This document shows, piece after piece, positions 1 to 8,784 of a stretch of DNA of 57,373 nt; the stretch's first letter is position 1, and each line of letters begins with the position of its first letter. The stretch covers positions 1 through 57,373 of the forward strand of contig NZ_MLFS01000025.1 of the NCBI RefSeq assembly GCF_002095485.1, given 5' to 3'. Under the pieces are notes generated by a model. It saw only the letters and a list, made by a program, of their open reading frames with translations. It did not search any database and was not told the origin of the DNA. This stretch comes from Pantoea wallisii. GTDB taxonomy: Bacteria; Pseudomonadota; Gammaproteobacteria; Enterobacterales; Enterobacteriaceae. Made by a program: the position numbers and the translations under genes.

Positions 1-2
1 AG

Positions 3-2918
3 AACAGCGCTCCCTGGGCGATGCGCATTGGCGATCGCATCTGGGGCATTGATGCCGATTACCTCAGCGCACTCAGCCAGCTGAGCGGCACGCCCTTTAC
101 CCTGCAGAGCTATGCTGACCGCGACGCACAGCTGGCGGCGCTGCAGCGCGGCGATGTTGACCTGGTGCTGAGCAATCAGCACACCGATCTGCCCGCCGGC
201 ACGCTGCTCAGCGACAGCTGGTACACCAGCCCGATCCGCATCTATCGCAACCGGTACAATCAGCGCGCGGTGATGTTTAACAGCGACAACGCACAGCTGA
301 CGATAGCGGAGAGCACGCTGTCGCAGCTGCCGCCTGGGCTGGTGCAGCGCCATCGCTGGCATCCGCTGCCCGGCGATTTACAGGCGCTGTACGCGCTGCT
401 TAACCAGCAGAGCGACTATCTGGTGGCGGATGAGGCCAGCGCCGGTTTCCTGCTCAGCCAGCTGCAGCAGGGGCAGATCTATCAGATCACGGCCGATCCC
501 GGCGCCGGTGAGCTGTCGCTGCGCGCCCTGGCGCGCAATCCGGCCCTGATTCACTGGCTGAACAATCAACTGCGTCTGTTACCGGCTGAGTTCAGCAGCC
601 GCGTGCAGCAGCGCTGGAGCCCGCCGCTGCTGCGCTATCAGGATACGCAAACCCTGATGCTCTCCGCCGCCGAGAAAGCCTGGCTGGCGCAGCACAATGA
701 GATCCCTTACGCCGCCGAAGCCGATAACGCCCCCTGGAGCTACCGCGATGGCAGCGGCAACGTGCGCGGCTTTGGCATTGATTTACTGAATGCGCTGAGC
801 CAGAGCACCGGCCTGCGCTTTACGCCGCGCTGGGTGAGCAGTCCGCAGCAGGCGGAGGCGCTAATGCAGCAGCAACTGGTGATGCTCAACCTGCTGCAAC
901 CGCTGTACGGTGACGATGCCGGCAGCAATACGCTGCCGGTATGGCGCGCGATCTGGGGCATCTATACGTTGTCCGGCCAGCCGCCCATGAGCTGGTCATC
1001 GCTCCGGGGCCAGCGCGTTGGCGTGCTGCGTGGCGATCTGGCCCAGCGCCTGCTGCCAGCCGGCATAACACCGCAGCTGTTCGATGACCGTGGGCAGCTG
1101 TGGCAGGCGCTGAATAGCGGCCAGATTGATGCGCTGGTGGATAACGTCCTCTCCGCCCGCTGGCGGATGGCGAGCCACGATGGCCACGGTGTGCATCTGG
1201 CGTTTGCCGCCAGCGACATCGCCTGGCCGCTGGCCCCGCAGGTGAGCGTGCAGCAGCCGCAGCTGCGCGCCCTGCTCGATCACGCACTGCAGCAGATCCC
1301 GCCTGATACGCTTAACCAGATGCGGGTCAGCTGGTCGCAGCCGCCGCAGCCCGGCACCACCATGGCAATGCGCAACGTGCCACTGATGATCCTGATCGCT
1401 GCCGGCATGATTATTCTGGTGCTGCTGATTTTGCTGCTGCGCCGCTATTTACAGCAGCGCCGCGAGCGACTGCAGCGCGAGCAGGCTGAACGCGCCAACG
1501 CCGCCAAAAGCCAGTTTCTCGCCACCGCCAGCCATGAGCTGCGCACGCCTATGCAGGCCATTCTGGGGCTGCTTGAGCTGGAGCAGCAGCAGCACCCCAG
1601 CCCCCGGCTGGCGTTGATGCACAGCAGTGCGCGCTCGCTGATGACCCTGTTGAATGATCTGCAGGATCACGCGCGCATCGAAAATCACAGCTTTCGCCTG
1701 ACGCCGCGCCCGCTCGACCTGGCGCACTGGCTGCAGCAGCAGCAGCAGTTCTATCATCCGCTTATGCGTGATGCCGGACCGCAGCTGCGGGTGGAGGCAC
1801 TGACCGCCCTGCCGCTGCGCGTGCAGCTGGATAGCGACCGTTTACAGCAGGTCGTGAATAATCTGATTGCTAACGCGCTGAAGTTTACCCGCCAGGGGGA
1901 GATTAGCCTGACGCTGGCGGTTAGCGATGTGATTACGCTGACGGTGAGCGACAGCGGCAGCGGCATTCCGCTTGATGAGCAGGCGCATCTGTTTGAGCCG
2001 TGGTATCAGGCCCCTTCCGGCAAAAGCCATGCGGTACAGGGAAGCGGCCTGGGGCTGTTTATCTGCCGGGAGATTGTACAGCGTATGGGGGGAACGTTAA
2101 CGCTGGAGTCGGTGCCGGCGCGCGGTACAACGGTACAGCTGCAGCTGCCGCTGGAGCTGTGCGATGCTCCACCCGCTGATAACCCTGCACACTGGCCACA
2201 CTATCCGCAACTGCGCGTCGCGCTGGTGGACGATCACCCCACTAATCTGCTGGTGATGCAGCAGCAGCTGGCGAGTTTTGGCGTTGAGGCAGCGGTATTT
2301 GAGGATGGTCGTGCCCTGCTGCGTGCCGATGCACAGCAGCCGTTTGACGTGCTGTTTATCGATCAGATGATGCCGCATCCGGACGGGCTGACGCTGCTGC
2401 GCATTTTGCGCCGTCGCCAGCGCCAGCGGGGACATCCTGCCCTGCGCGTGCTGTGTTCCGCCGATGTGCAGCTGCTGAAGCAGCCGCTGCAGGCGCATGA
2501 GGCGCAGCTGATCAAGCCCATCGCCCTGAGTGATATCGCACCGCTGCTGGCGCGCGCCGTTCAGGATCCGCTGGCCGTTCTCCCGCAGAGTCTGATGATT
2601 CTGGCGCAACATAATCCGGCGTTTATCCCGCGCATCTGTCAGACGCTGCAGCGCACGCTGCAGCAGGATCGCGATGCGCTGCTGTTCGCCCGTGATAGCG
2701 GCGACGATGCCGTGCTGGAGCGCGCTGCGCACCGGTTAAAAGGGAGCTGGCTGATGCTGGGCATGGATGCGGTTGCCGCGCGCTGCCAGCAGCTGATCGA
2801 TCAGACAAAACAGCACCAGCCCGACCACGAGACGCTCAATTTACTGATATCATTAACAAACAGGTTACTTAACCAACTGGATAGTTATGGCACACACTCA
2901 CTCTCACAGCGGGCATAA
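3..2918 (+). CDS. EvgS/BvgS-like hybrid sensor histidine kinase (5' end cut by window)
   Basis: Inner-membrane phosphorelay sensor. The frame is open from the first base, and the codons before the ATG at 21 read NSAPWA, matching the start of a periplasmic solute-binding module (compare NAPWSYRDG near residue 239). The true start is therefore upstream and is not seen. Counting from the ATG at 21: two SBP_bac_3-type sensor domains (about 1-210 and 225-440), one membrane segment (about 454-474), a HisKA domain with SHELRTP (His505), an ATPase domain with N and G boxes ([17 protein letters not shown]), a receiver with Asp781 (FIDQMMP) and a C-terminal HPt with His904 (AAHRLKGSW). The partner regulator should lie upstream. 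The 3' end overlaps zitB by 32 bases. The signal sensed is unknown. Confidence 0.92.
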   Translation, partial: NSAPWAMRIGDRIWGIDADYLSALSQLSGTPFTLQSYADRDAQLAALQRGDVDLVLSNQHTDLPAGTLLSDSWYTSPIRIYRNRYNQRAVMFNSDNAQLTIAESTLSQLPPGLVQRHRWHPLPGDLQALYALLNQQSDYLVADEASAGFLLSQLQQGQIYQITADPGAGELSLRALARNPALIHWLNNQLRLLPAEFSSRVQQRWSPPLLRYQDTQTLMLSAAEKAWLAQHNEIPYAAEADNAPWSYRDGSGNVRGFGIDLLNALSQSTGLRFTPRWVSSPQQAEALMQQQLVMLNLLQPLYGDDAGSNTLPVWRAIWGIYTLSGQPPMSWSSLRGQRVGVLRGDLAQRLLPAGITPQLFDDRGQLWQALNSGQIDALVDNVLSARWRMASHDGHGVHLAFAASDIAWPLAPQVSVQQPQLRALLDHALQQIPPDTLNQMRVSWSQPPQPGTTMAMRNVPLMILIAAGMIILVLLILLLRRYLQQRRERLQREQAERANAAKSQFLATASHELRTPMQAILGLLELEQQQHPSPRLALMHSSARSLMTLLNDLQDHARIENHSFRLTPRPLDLAHWLQQQQQFYHPLMRDAGPQLRVEALTALPLRVQLDSDRLQQVVNNLIANALKFTRQGEISLTLAVSDVITLTVSDSGSGIPLDEQAHLFEPWYQAPSGKSHAVQGSGLGLFICREIVQRMGGTLTLESVPARGTTVQLQLPLELCDAPPADNPAHWPHYPQLRVALVDDHPTNLLVMQQQLASFGVEAAVFEDGRALLRADAQQPFDVLFIDQMMPHPDGLTLLRILRRRQRQRGHPALRVLCSADVQLLKQPLQAHEAQLIKPIALSDIAPLLARAVQDPLAVLPQSLMILAQHNPAFIPRICQTLQRTLQQDRDALLFARDSGDDAVLERAAHRLKGSWLMLGMDAVAARCQQLIDQTKQHQPDHETLNLLISLTNRLLNQLDSYGTHSLSQRA

Positions 2919-3855
2919 CGGCAACCGCACGCGCCTGGCCGCCGCGTTTGGCGTTACCGCGCTGTTTATGATCGCTGAAGTGATCGGCGGACTGGTCTCC
3001 GGCTCGCTGGCGCTACTGGCCGATGCCGGCCATATGCTGACTGATGCCGCCGCGCTGCTGATGGCGCTGCTGGCTGTGCAGTTTGCCCAACGCAAACCCA
3101 ATGCGCGACACACGTTCGGTTTGTTGCGCCTGACTACGCTGGCGGCATTTGTGAACGCTATTGCGCTGCTGGTGATCACCGTGCTGATTGTCTGGGAGGC
3201 GCTGCGCCGTTTTTACCAGCCGCAGCCGGTAGCGGGCGGGCTGATGCTGGGTATTGCCATTGCCGGTTTGCTGGCGAACCTGCTGTCGTTCTGGCTGCTG
3301 CACCGCGGCAGTGAAGAGAAGAACCTCAACGTCCGCGCCGCGGCACTGCATGTGCTGGGCGATCTGCTCGGGTCGGTGGGTGCCATTATCGCCGCGGTGA
3401 TTATTATGGTGACCGGCTGGACGCCGATCGATCCCATTCTGTCGCTGCTGGTTTCACTGCTGGTGGTGCGCAGTGCCTGGGCTCTGCTGCGGGAGAGTTT
3501 GCATGAGCTGCTGGAGGGCGCGCCAACGCATATTCATGTCGATAAACTGGCGCGTGAGCTGACGCGCAACATCGACGAAGTGCGTAACGTTCACCATATT
3601 CATGTGTGGCAGGTGGGTGAGAAGCCGGTGCTGACGCTGCATGTACAGGTGATCCCGCCCTACGACCACGATGGATTGCTCAGGCGCATTCATCACTATC
3701 TGCACGAGCACTATCAGATTGCCCATGCAACGGTACAGATGGAGTATCAGCCGTGCAGCGGCCCGGAGTGCGAGCTGTGTCGCGACAGTGACAGCGCACC
3801 GCATGCCCATCACGAGCACGCGGCGCTGGATGGCCACGTTCACTCTCACCATTAA
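2887..3855 (+). CDS. zitB: ZitB, zinc/proton antiporter of the cation diffusion facilitator family
   Basis: 322 aa efflux pump of the inner membrane that exports Zn2+ in exchange for protons. It has a His-rich N-terminus (HTHSHSGH) and about six membrane segments. The paired HxxxD zinc-site motifs of the CDF family are visible in DAGHMLTD and [10 protein letters not shown] cytoplasmic domain with HHIHVWQVG follows, and the tail is rich in His and Cys ([22 protein letters not shown]). The ATG lies inside the end of the sensor kinase gene, so the two are probably translationally coupled. This arrangement is not that of E. coli zitB, and it hints that the kinase could influence metal efflux, which is only an inference. 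The stop shares the bases TTAA with the convergent pnuC stop. Confidence 0.95.
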   Translation: MAHTHSHSGHNGNRTRLAAAFGVTALFMIAEVIGGLVSGSLALLADAGHMLTDAAALLMALLAVQFAQRKPNARHTFGLLRLTTLAAFVNAIALLVITVLIVWEALRRFYQPQPVAGGLMLGIAIAGLLANLLSFWLLHRGSEEKNLNVRAAALHVLGDLLGSVGAIIAAVIIMVTGWTPIDPILSLLVSLLVVRSAWALLRESLHELLEGAPTHIHVDKLARELTRNIDEVRNVHHIHVWQVGEKPVLTLHVQVIPPYDHDGLLRRIHHYLHEHYQIAHATVQMEYQPCSGPECELCRDSDSAPHAHHEHAALDGHVHSHH

Positions 3856-4571
3856 CGGGACAGCGCACGTGACCCCTGCTCACGTGCGCTGCGCATCCAC
3901 AGGCGCGAACCGTTCAGCGCGATCAGCGTCAGGATGACGTACTCCAGCGACATGGCATACACCCCCTGACGGGCAAAGATCATGACGCTGATAACGTTGA
4001 TCACCACCCACAGCAGCCAGTTTTCAACGTATTTACGCGTCATCAGAATCATCGCCACAATCGACAGCACCATCATGCAGGAATCCCAGAAGGGGAAGGC
4101 ATCCGGCTGCAGCTGCGGCATCGTGACGTTCAGGCCGGCACTCTGCATCAGGTCAACGGCAATACGCGTCAGGAAACCGAAGACCGGGTCGATATATCGC
4201 GTCATCAGGGCGATCGCAATCACGCAGGCTACGCCCCAGCCCAGCGCTTTGGGCAGCGGCAGCCAGCGGATTTTCAGTGCGGCTTCGTTGTCGCTGGTTT
4301 GCCGGCTCCATGCATACCAGCCGTAGACATTGGCCACAAAGAAGAACAGCTGCAGTAGCAGGCTGGCGTAGAGCTGAATCTGGAAGAAGATCACCGCGAA
4401 CAGCGTGACGTTGATCAGGCCGAACAGGTAATTAATCAGTTTTTCCTGGCTGGCGAGCCAGATACACAGCAGCCCGGCGACTGTTCCTACCGCCTCGATC
4501 CAGGAGAGATCATAGCCCCCTACGCCAAGTGGAATATGTACCAGAATATTTTGCGTGCTAAAAAAGTCCAT
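3852..4571 (-). CDS. pnuC: PnuC, nicotinamide riboside transporter
   Basis: 239 aa, the E. coli length, with about seven membrane segments. It takes up nicotinamide riboside for NAD salvage. Family residues are clear: [36 protein letters not shown] and [12 protein letters not shown]. The ATG at 4571 is preferred over the in-frame GTG at 4580, because an AGGTG ribosome site lies seven bases before it and because it gives the family length. It follows nadA by 25 bases in the usual nadA-pnuC operon, so NadR probably controls both through the operator upstream of nadA. The stop overlaps that of zitB, leaving no room for a terminator between the convergent genes. Confidence 0.95.
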   Translation of the reverse strand: MDFFSTQNILVHIPLGVGGYDLSWIEAVGTVAGLLCIWLASQEKLINYLFGLINVTLFAVIFFQIQLYASLLLQLFFFVANVYGWYAWSRQTSDNEAALKIRWLPLPKALGWGVACVIAIALMTRYIDPVFGFLTRIAVDLMQSAGLNVTMPQLQPDAFPFWDSCMMVLSIVAMILMTRKYVENWLLWVVINVISVMIFARQGVYAMSLEYVILTLIALNGSRLWMRSAREQGSRALSR

Positions 4572-4596
4572 CGTCTGCACCTGTATGAAAGCCGCT

Positions 4597-5657
4597 TTAA
4601 GCGTTCCCTTTCACCCTGAGTTTGAGTTGTGCTGCAAAGTCTAGCATGCGGTTAAGCGGCAGCAGTGCCGCTTCACGCAGTGCGTCATCAACATGAATTT
4701 CATGCGCGCTGCCGCCGTGCGCCAGCCCCTGTGCAATCGCCTGCAGGCCGTTCATCGCCATCCACGGGCAGTGCGCACAGCTACGGCAAGTTGCCCCCTC
4801 GCCCGCCGTCGGCGCTTCCAGCAGCTCTTTATCCGGCACCGCCTGCTGCATTTTGTAGAAGATGCCGCGATCGGTGGCGACAATCATCTGCGGGTGCGGC
4901 AGGTCTCTGGCTGCCTGAATCAGCTGGCTGGTGGACCCGACGGCATCGGCAAGTGCAACAATCGCCTGCGGGGATTCAGGATGCACCAGTACCGCGGCCT
5001 GCGGATACAGCGCCTTCATGCGCTGTAACGCCTGGGTTTTGAATTCATCATGCACGATGCACGCCCCTTGCCAGCACAGTACATCCGCGCCGGTCTGCTG
5101 CGTGACGTAGCGACCCAGATGGCGATCCGGCGCCAGATGATCTTTTCGCCGCGGCTATCAAGATGCTCTATCAGCTCTACCGCAATGCTGGAGGTGACCA
5201 CCCAATCGGCACGCGCTTTTACCGCCGCTGAAGTGTTGGCGTAAACCACCACGGTGCGATCCGGGTGCGCATCACAGAAACGGGTAAACTCCTCAATCGG
5301 ACAGCCAAGATCCAGCGAGCACTCGGCATCGAGCGTAGGCATTAAGACGGTTTTTTCCGGGCTGAGTATTTTGGCTGTTTCCCCCATAAAACGTACGCCA
5401 GCCACCAGCAGCGTTTTCGCCGGATGCGTACTGCCGAAGCGCGCCATCTCCAGCGAATCCGCTACGCAGCCGCCCGTCTCTTCTGCCAGCGCCTGAATTT
5501 CCGGATCGGTGTAGTAATGCGCAACCATGACGGCATCGCGCTCTTTTAATAAGCGTTTAATTTCGCTGATGTAGTGGAATTTTTCATCCGGACTGAGACG
5601 TGCCGGTTTCGGCGGGAAGGGGTAGATCGCGCTTTCTGGATCGAACATCGCACTCAT
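4597..5657 (-). pseudogene. nadA: NadA, quinolinate synthase, interrupted by a one-base deletion
   Basis: [4Fe-4S] enzyme that condenses iminoaspartate with dihydroxyacetone phosphate to quinolinate, the second step of de novo NAD synthesis. Residues match the family up to SRGEKIIW, then the frame shifts. Homology resumes in another frame at the equivalent of [13 protein letters not shown] and runs to the normal end, including CRSCAHCPW. Restoring one G in TGGCGCC (plus-strand 5133-5134) rebuilds a 353 aa protein against 347 in E. coli. As read, only about the first 180 family residues are made, keeping one of the three cluster cysteines. Five other genes here show the same kind of loss, so a sequence error is likely; if real, the strain would need niacin or nicotinamide riboside (pnuC is intact). 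Confidence 0.9.
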
Positions 5658-5730
5658 GACACCGCTCTCGTTTTATCTATTTAACAAAATCATCTGTTAA
5701 AGCGATGATGCGGGATTAATTCCGCCATCA

Positions 5731-5748
5731 TGTTTTATATGCTAAACA
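5731..5748. promoter_or_regulatory. NadR operator upstream of nadA
   Basis: TGTTTTATATGCTAAACA matches the NadR box TGTTTA-N6-TAAACA with one mismatch. It lies 74 bases before the nadA start, where NadR-NAD represses nadA-pnuC in E. coli. The regulation itself is inferred from the family. Confidence 0.75.
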
Positions 5749-5781
5749 CGATAGCGGAAATGTCCGGGCGTGTCGTCTTTT

Positions 5782-6297
5782 TTATTCGGGCAGCAGCAGT
5801 TGTGTGCCTGCCTGCGCTTTTTGCGGACTCTCCAGCGCCAGCAGGAAGGCTTTGACCGTCAGGCCCCCTGCGAAGCCGGTCAGTTTGCCGTTACTGCCAA
5901 TGACGCGATGACAGGGCGCCATGATGGAGAGCGGATTTTTGCCGTTCGCCGCCCCGACAGCGCGCACCGCTTTTGGGTTGCCAATCTGTTCAGCGATTTG
6001 CAGATAGCTACGCGTTTCGCCAAACGGAATAGTCAGCAGCGCCTGCCAGACCTTTTTCTGAAAATCGGTGCCGACAGTGTCATACGGCATATCGAACTGC
6101 TGGCGCTCCCCGGCAAAGTATTCACGCAGCTGACGCTCCGCTTCACACAGTACAGGATGGTGATCGTTGCGGCTGACAGGTTTAAGCGGTACGCGCTGCG
6201 CCCCTTCGTTTTCCCACAGGATGGCCGATAGGCCCCGATCGGTGGCGATCAGAGTGAGTTCCCCCACAGGGGTTGCGATGATTTTGGCGTGATACAT
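5782..6297 (-). CDS. ogt: Ogt, methylated-DNA--protein-cysteine methyltransferase
   Basis: 171 aa suicide enzyme that moves alkyl groups from O6-alkylguanine and O4-alkylthymine in DNA to its own cysteine. The active site PCHRV is present with Cys129, and the helix-turn-helix/arginine-finger region reads RAVGAANGKNP. The ATG at 6297 follows a strong GGAGGT ribosome site. It is divergent from the Ada/AlkA fusion across about 160 bases, forming a two-gene alkylation-repair island between nadA and the tRNA-Lys cluster; E. coli has neither gene at this place. I found no convincing Ada operator in the shared promoter region. Confidence 0.93.
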   Translation of the reverse strand: MYHAKIIATPVGELTLIATDRGLSAILWENEGAQRVPLKPVSRNDHHPVLCEAERQLREYFAGERQQFDMPYDTVGTDFQKKVWQALLTIPFGETRSYLQIAEQIGNPKAVRAVGAANGKNPLSIMAPCHRVIGSNGKLTGFAGGLTVKAFLLALESPQKAQAGTQLLLPE

Positions 6298-6455
6298 GGT
6301 GCACCTCCGGCGTTGACTCTGTGAGCGAGTATCGCACTTTTTTCCGGCTAAACTGGCTGTTTTCGGTCATGAGCATAAACTGGTTAGCTGTCCGAAAGCA
6401 GCGAGTTTTTTCTCTAAGCCTGCGCGACCATGCCGTTTATTTGCCGGAGATGATG

Positions 6456-7916
6456 ATGTTTGATCCTGACATTGCTTACCAGGCGCTTACCTCGCGCGAT
6501 AGCCGTTTCGACGGACTGTTTTATGTCGGCGTAACTTCGACCGGGATCTACTGCCGTCCTATCTGTCCGGTTAAACCGCCCATGCAGAAGAACTGTCTGT
6601 TTTTTACCAGCGCCGAAGCGGCGGAGAAAGCGCACTTTCGTCCGTGCATGCGCTGCCGGCCAGAGCTGGCGCCAGGCTTCGCGCCGGTGGATAGCCACCA
6701 TCGTATTGCTGACCGGCTGATTCGCCGTATCGAAGAGGGGCTGCTGGAAGAGCAGGAGACGCTGGCTGATATAGCCACCGAGTTCAACCTGAGTGAGCGG
6801 CAGCTACGGCGCGTGGTGCAGCAGGAGCTTGGCGTCTCCCCGCTTGAGTTACGTCAGACCCGACGTATGCTCCTTGCTAAGCAGCTACTGACCGAGACGT
6901 CGCTGCCGGTGACGGAGATCGCCTACGCCAGTGGTTTTCGCAGTTTGCGGCGTTTTAACGATGTTTTTCAGGCGCGCTATCGCATGTCGCCGTCCCGGCT
7001 GCGCAAAACGATTCAACCCACAACCATGGCAACGGTGCAGGAGAGTGCCGAGCTACGGCTGAGTTATCGTCCACCTTATGCATGGCAGGCGATGCTGACG
7101 TTTCTGCAGCAGCGGGTTATGAAGGAGGTTGAGTGGGTGGATGATGATGCGTATCACCGTACCGTGCGGCTGGGCGATTGCCGCGGCTGGGTGCGCGTGA
7201 GTCATCTGCCTGAGAAGCAGGCCCTGAAGGTACAGTTTTCGACAACGCTGACGCCGGTGCTGCCAGCCCTGCTGCGACGTCTGCGTGATTTGTTTGATCT
7301 GGATGCTCAGCCACAGCGCATTAGCGAGCAGCTGAGCCGCGATCCGCTACTGGCGGAGAGTCTGGCGCAGTATCCGGGATTGCGCGTGCCTGGCGCATTT
7401 GACGGCTTTGAGCTGGCCCTGCGCGCGATTCTGGGCCAGCAGGTGACGGTGAAAGCCGCGACTACGCTCAGCAGCCGGGTGGCAGCGCGCTTTAGCGAGT
7501 CGCTGGAGACGCCATGGCCGGCGTTATCACGTCTGCCGCCTGATGCCGCAGCGCTGGCCGCCGCGAGCGTGGAGGATATTGCCGGGCTGGGGATTGTCAG
7601 CGCGCGTGCCCGGGCGATTCAGTCGCTGGCACAGGCGTGTGCATCCGGCGCGCTGCGGTTCAATGGCGCACTCCATCCGGATGTGGTGCAGCAGCAGTTG
7701 CTGGCGATAAAGGGGATTGGGCCGTGGACAGCCAGCTATATCGCTATGCGCGCCCTGCGCTGGCCTGACGCGTTCCCGAAAGAGGATATTGCGATACGCA
7801 ATAATCTTGGCGGCGTGAGCGCTAAGGTGGCGGAGCAGATGTCACAGGTGTGGCGTCCGTGGCGGAGCTATGCGGTGCTACATATCTGGAAGAGCCTGAC
7901 GCCGGAAAAGCGTTAG
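6456..7916 (+). CDS. Ada N-terminal/AraC/AlkA fusion: DNA-3-methyladenine glycosylase with regulatory domains
   Basis: 486 aa from the ATG at 6456; three ATGs stand in a row, and this one has GGAG six bases upstream. Domains: an Ada zinc-binding phosphotriester acceptor (about residues 1-80; cysteines in CRPIC and CMRC), an AraC-type DNA-binding domain (about 85-185, with ETLADIATEFNLSERQLRR), an AlkA N-terminal domain (about 200-290), and an HhH-GPD glycosylase core (about 295-480) with GIGPWTASYIAMRAL followed by the likely catalytic Asp in KEDIAIR. In E. coli, Ada carries the methyltransferase instead and AlkA is separate. Here the sensor/activator is joined to the glycosylase, and the methyltransferase is the divergent ogt. 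It probably both senses methylphosphotriesters and excises alkylated bases; autoregulation is inferred. Confidence 0.9.
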   Translation: MFDPDIAYQALTSRDSRFDGLFYVGVTSTGIYCRPICPVKPPMQKNCLFFTSAEAAEKAHFRPCMRCRPELAPGFAPVDSHHRIADRLIRRIEEGLLEEQETLADIATEFNLSERQLRRVVQQELGVSPLELRQTRRMLLAKQLLTETSLPVTEIAYASGFRSLRRFNDVFQARYRMSPSRLRKTIQPTTMATVQESAELRLSYRPPYAWQAMLTFLQQRVMKEVEWVDDDAYHRTVRLGDCRGWVRVSHLPEKQALKVQFSTTLTPVLPALLRRLRDLFDLDAQPQRISEQLSRDPLLAESLAQYPGLRVPGAFDGFELALRAILGQQVTVKAATTLSSRVAARFSESLETPWPALSRLPPDAAALAAASVEDIAGLGIVSARARAIQSLAQACASGALRFNGALHPDVVQQQLLAIKGIGPWTASYIAMRALRWPDAFPKEDIAIRNNLGGVSAKVAEQMSQVWRPWRSYAVLHIWKSLTPEKR

Positions 7917-7964
7917 TGAGATTTGGCATGATGTCGTTGCCAGAATAACTGTAAAGTGCCTTTC

Positions 7965-8076
7965 AGCCAAAGGGTACGGGGCGGTTGCGTAAAGTCGCCG
8001 TAAATACATCCCTGTAGGCTCTGCCGGCGCATCCCTGCGCCGGAAGCTTTACTCCACCGCCCCGTACCCTTCGGCT
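7965..8076 (-). repeat. 112-bp palindromic element forming a branched RNA with two GGGA loops
   Basis: The arms AAGGGTACGGGGCGGT (7970-7985) and ACCGCCCCGTACCCTT (8056-8071) are perfect 16-base inverted repeats. Four more pairs lie outside (7965-7968 with 8073-8076) and a second stem inside (7989-7994 with 8047-8052). Within are two hairpins: CCGGCGCA/TGCGCCGG at 8024-8043, and TACA/TGTA at 8005-8016. On the minus strand both have the loop GGGA. The minus-strand text UACAGGGAUGU matches the CsrA in vitro consensus core. No coding frame fits. It may be a dispersed palindromic repeat, a terminator-like barrier between the glycosylase gene and the tRNAs, or a small RNA. Confidence 0.75.
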
Positions 8077-8177
8077 TCATGTTAACTCTCTGCACCTTGC
8101 TAAAAGCGCTGCAAAACTACAGCAGCTGAAATGCCTGGCAGCCAGAAAAGGTGGGTGCGGAGGAGCGAAGCGTCCGA

Positions 8178-8211
8178 GCCATGGATGGCGAGGCCGATCC
8201 ACAGGGATGTG
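8178..8211 (+). repeat. Two short GGA-loop hairpins beside the tRNA-Lys cluster
   Basis: GCCATGGATGGC (8178-8189; loop TGGA) and CACAGGGATGTG (8200-8211; loop GGGA) are short perfect stems ten bases apart on the plus strand. The rest of the 7917-8321 gap carries the larger palindrome at 7965-8076, the tRNA terminator, and no convincing gene. The orientation of the GGA loops is opposite to that of the neighbouring palindrome. Confidence 0.55.
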
Positions 8212-8280
8212 AGGTTCCTTTGCAATCCGCCCCGCCTTATCTGGCCTGAGTACGATTTCAAAGCAACATACCACTACGTA

Positions 8281-8312
8281 AAAAAGCAAAAAGGCGCCTT
8301 TAGGGCGCCTTT
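8281..8312 (-). terminator. Rho-independent terminator of the tRNA-Lys cluster
   Basis: On the minus strand AAAGGCGCC and GGCGCCTTT (8290-8298 and 8304-8312) form a stem followed by TTGCTTTTT. It lies 10 bases past the last tRNA-Lys. Confidence 0.85.
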
Positions 8313-8321
8313 CTACATAAG

Positions 8322-8397
8322 TGGTGGGTCGTGCAGGATTCGAACCTGCGACCAATTGATTAAAAGTCAACTGCTCTACCAACTGAGCTAACGACCC
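8322..8397 (-). tRNA. tRNA-Lys (UUU)
   Basis: 76-base cloverleaf beginning GGGTCGTTAGCTCAG, with anticodon loop CTTTTAA and an encoded CCA end. It is the third and promoter-distal copy of three identical genes. Confidence 0.97.
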
Positions 8398-8427
8398 GCT
8401 CGATATTGCTTACAACCTTAAACCTGA

Positions 8428-8503
8428 TGGTGGGTCGTGCAGGATTCGAACCTGCGACCAATTGATTAAAAGTCAACTGCTCTACCAACTGAGCTAACGA
8501 CCC
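8428..8503 (-). tRNA. tRNA-Lys (UUU)
   Basis: Middle copy, identical over all 76 bases to its neighbours and separated by 30- and 39-base spacers of unrelated sequence. The E. coli cluster at this place also carries tRNA-Val genes, which are absent here. Confidence 0.97.
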
Positions 8504-8542
8504 ATCAAGGTTGTGACGCAAACTGAAGAGAACATCTTAAGA

Positions 8543-8618
8543 TGGTGGGTCGTGCAGGATTCGAACCTGCGACCAATTGATTAAAAGTCAACTGCTCTAC
8601 CAACTGAGCTAACGACCC
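8543..8618 (-). tRNA. tRNA-Lys (UUU)
   Basis: First copy of the cluster in the direction of transcription, with anticodon TTT and an encoded CCA. It follows cpoB by about 165 bases, so the cluster has room for its own promoter. Confidence 0.97.
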
Positions 8619-8674
8619 ATCTTCAGCGCTGCCGATACTTGTTAAGATATGTCCCGGCAACGGCGGCATATATT

Positions 8675-8720
8675 ACTGATTTAGCGGGAGGGCGCAACCC
8701 TTATTTTCTACTAAATCAGT
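8675..8720 (-). repeat. Inverted repeat between cpoB and the tRNA-Lys genes
   Basis: ACTGATTTAG (8675-8684) and CTAAATCAGT (8711-8720) are perfect 10-base inverted arms around a 26-base loop. There is no U-run, so it is not an ordinary terminator. It may be a processing or pause structure between the tol-pal mRNA and the tRNA transcript. Confidence 0.5.
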
Positions 8721-8784
8721 CAACTGCTTACCTTTCATGCGGCAAGACCAGAAATCACACGAAATCCGGTCTTTGCTGCATCAA

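Noticed and set aside
5782..8400. Genomic island integrated at tRNA-Lys
   Set aside because: There is no integrase and no partial tRNA copy at the far end; ogt and the glycosylase fusion look like ordinary host genes.
8322..8618. Tandem near-identical units that could be mistaken for a CRISPR array
   Set aside because: The 76-base units fold as tRNA-Lys and the spacers differ in length; no cas genes.
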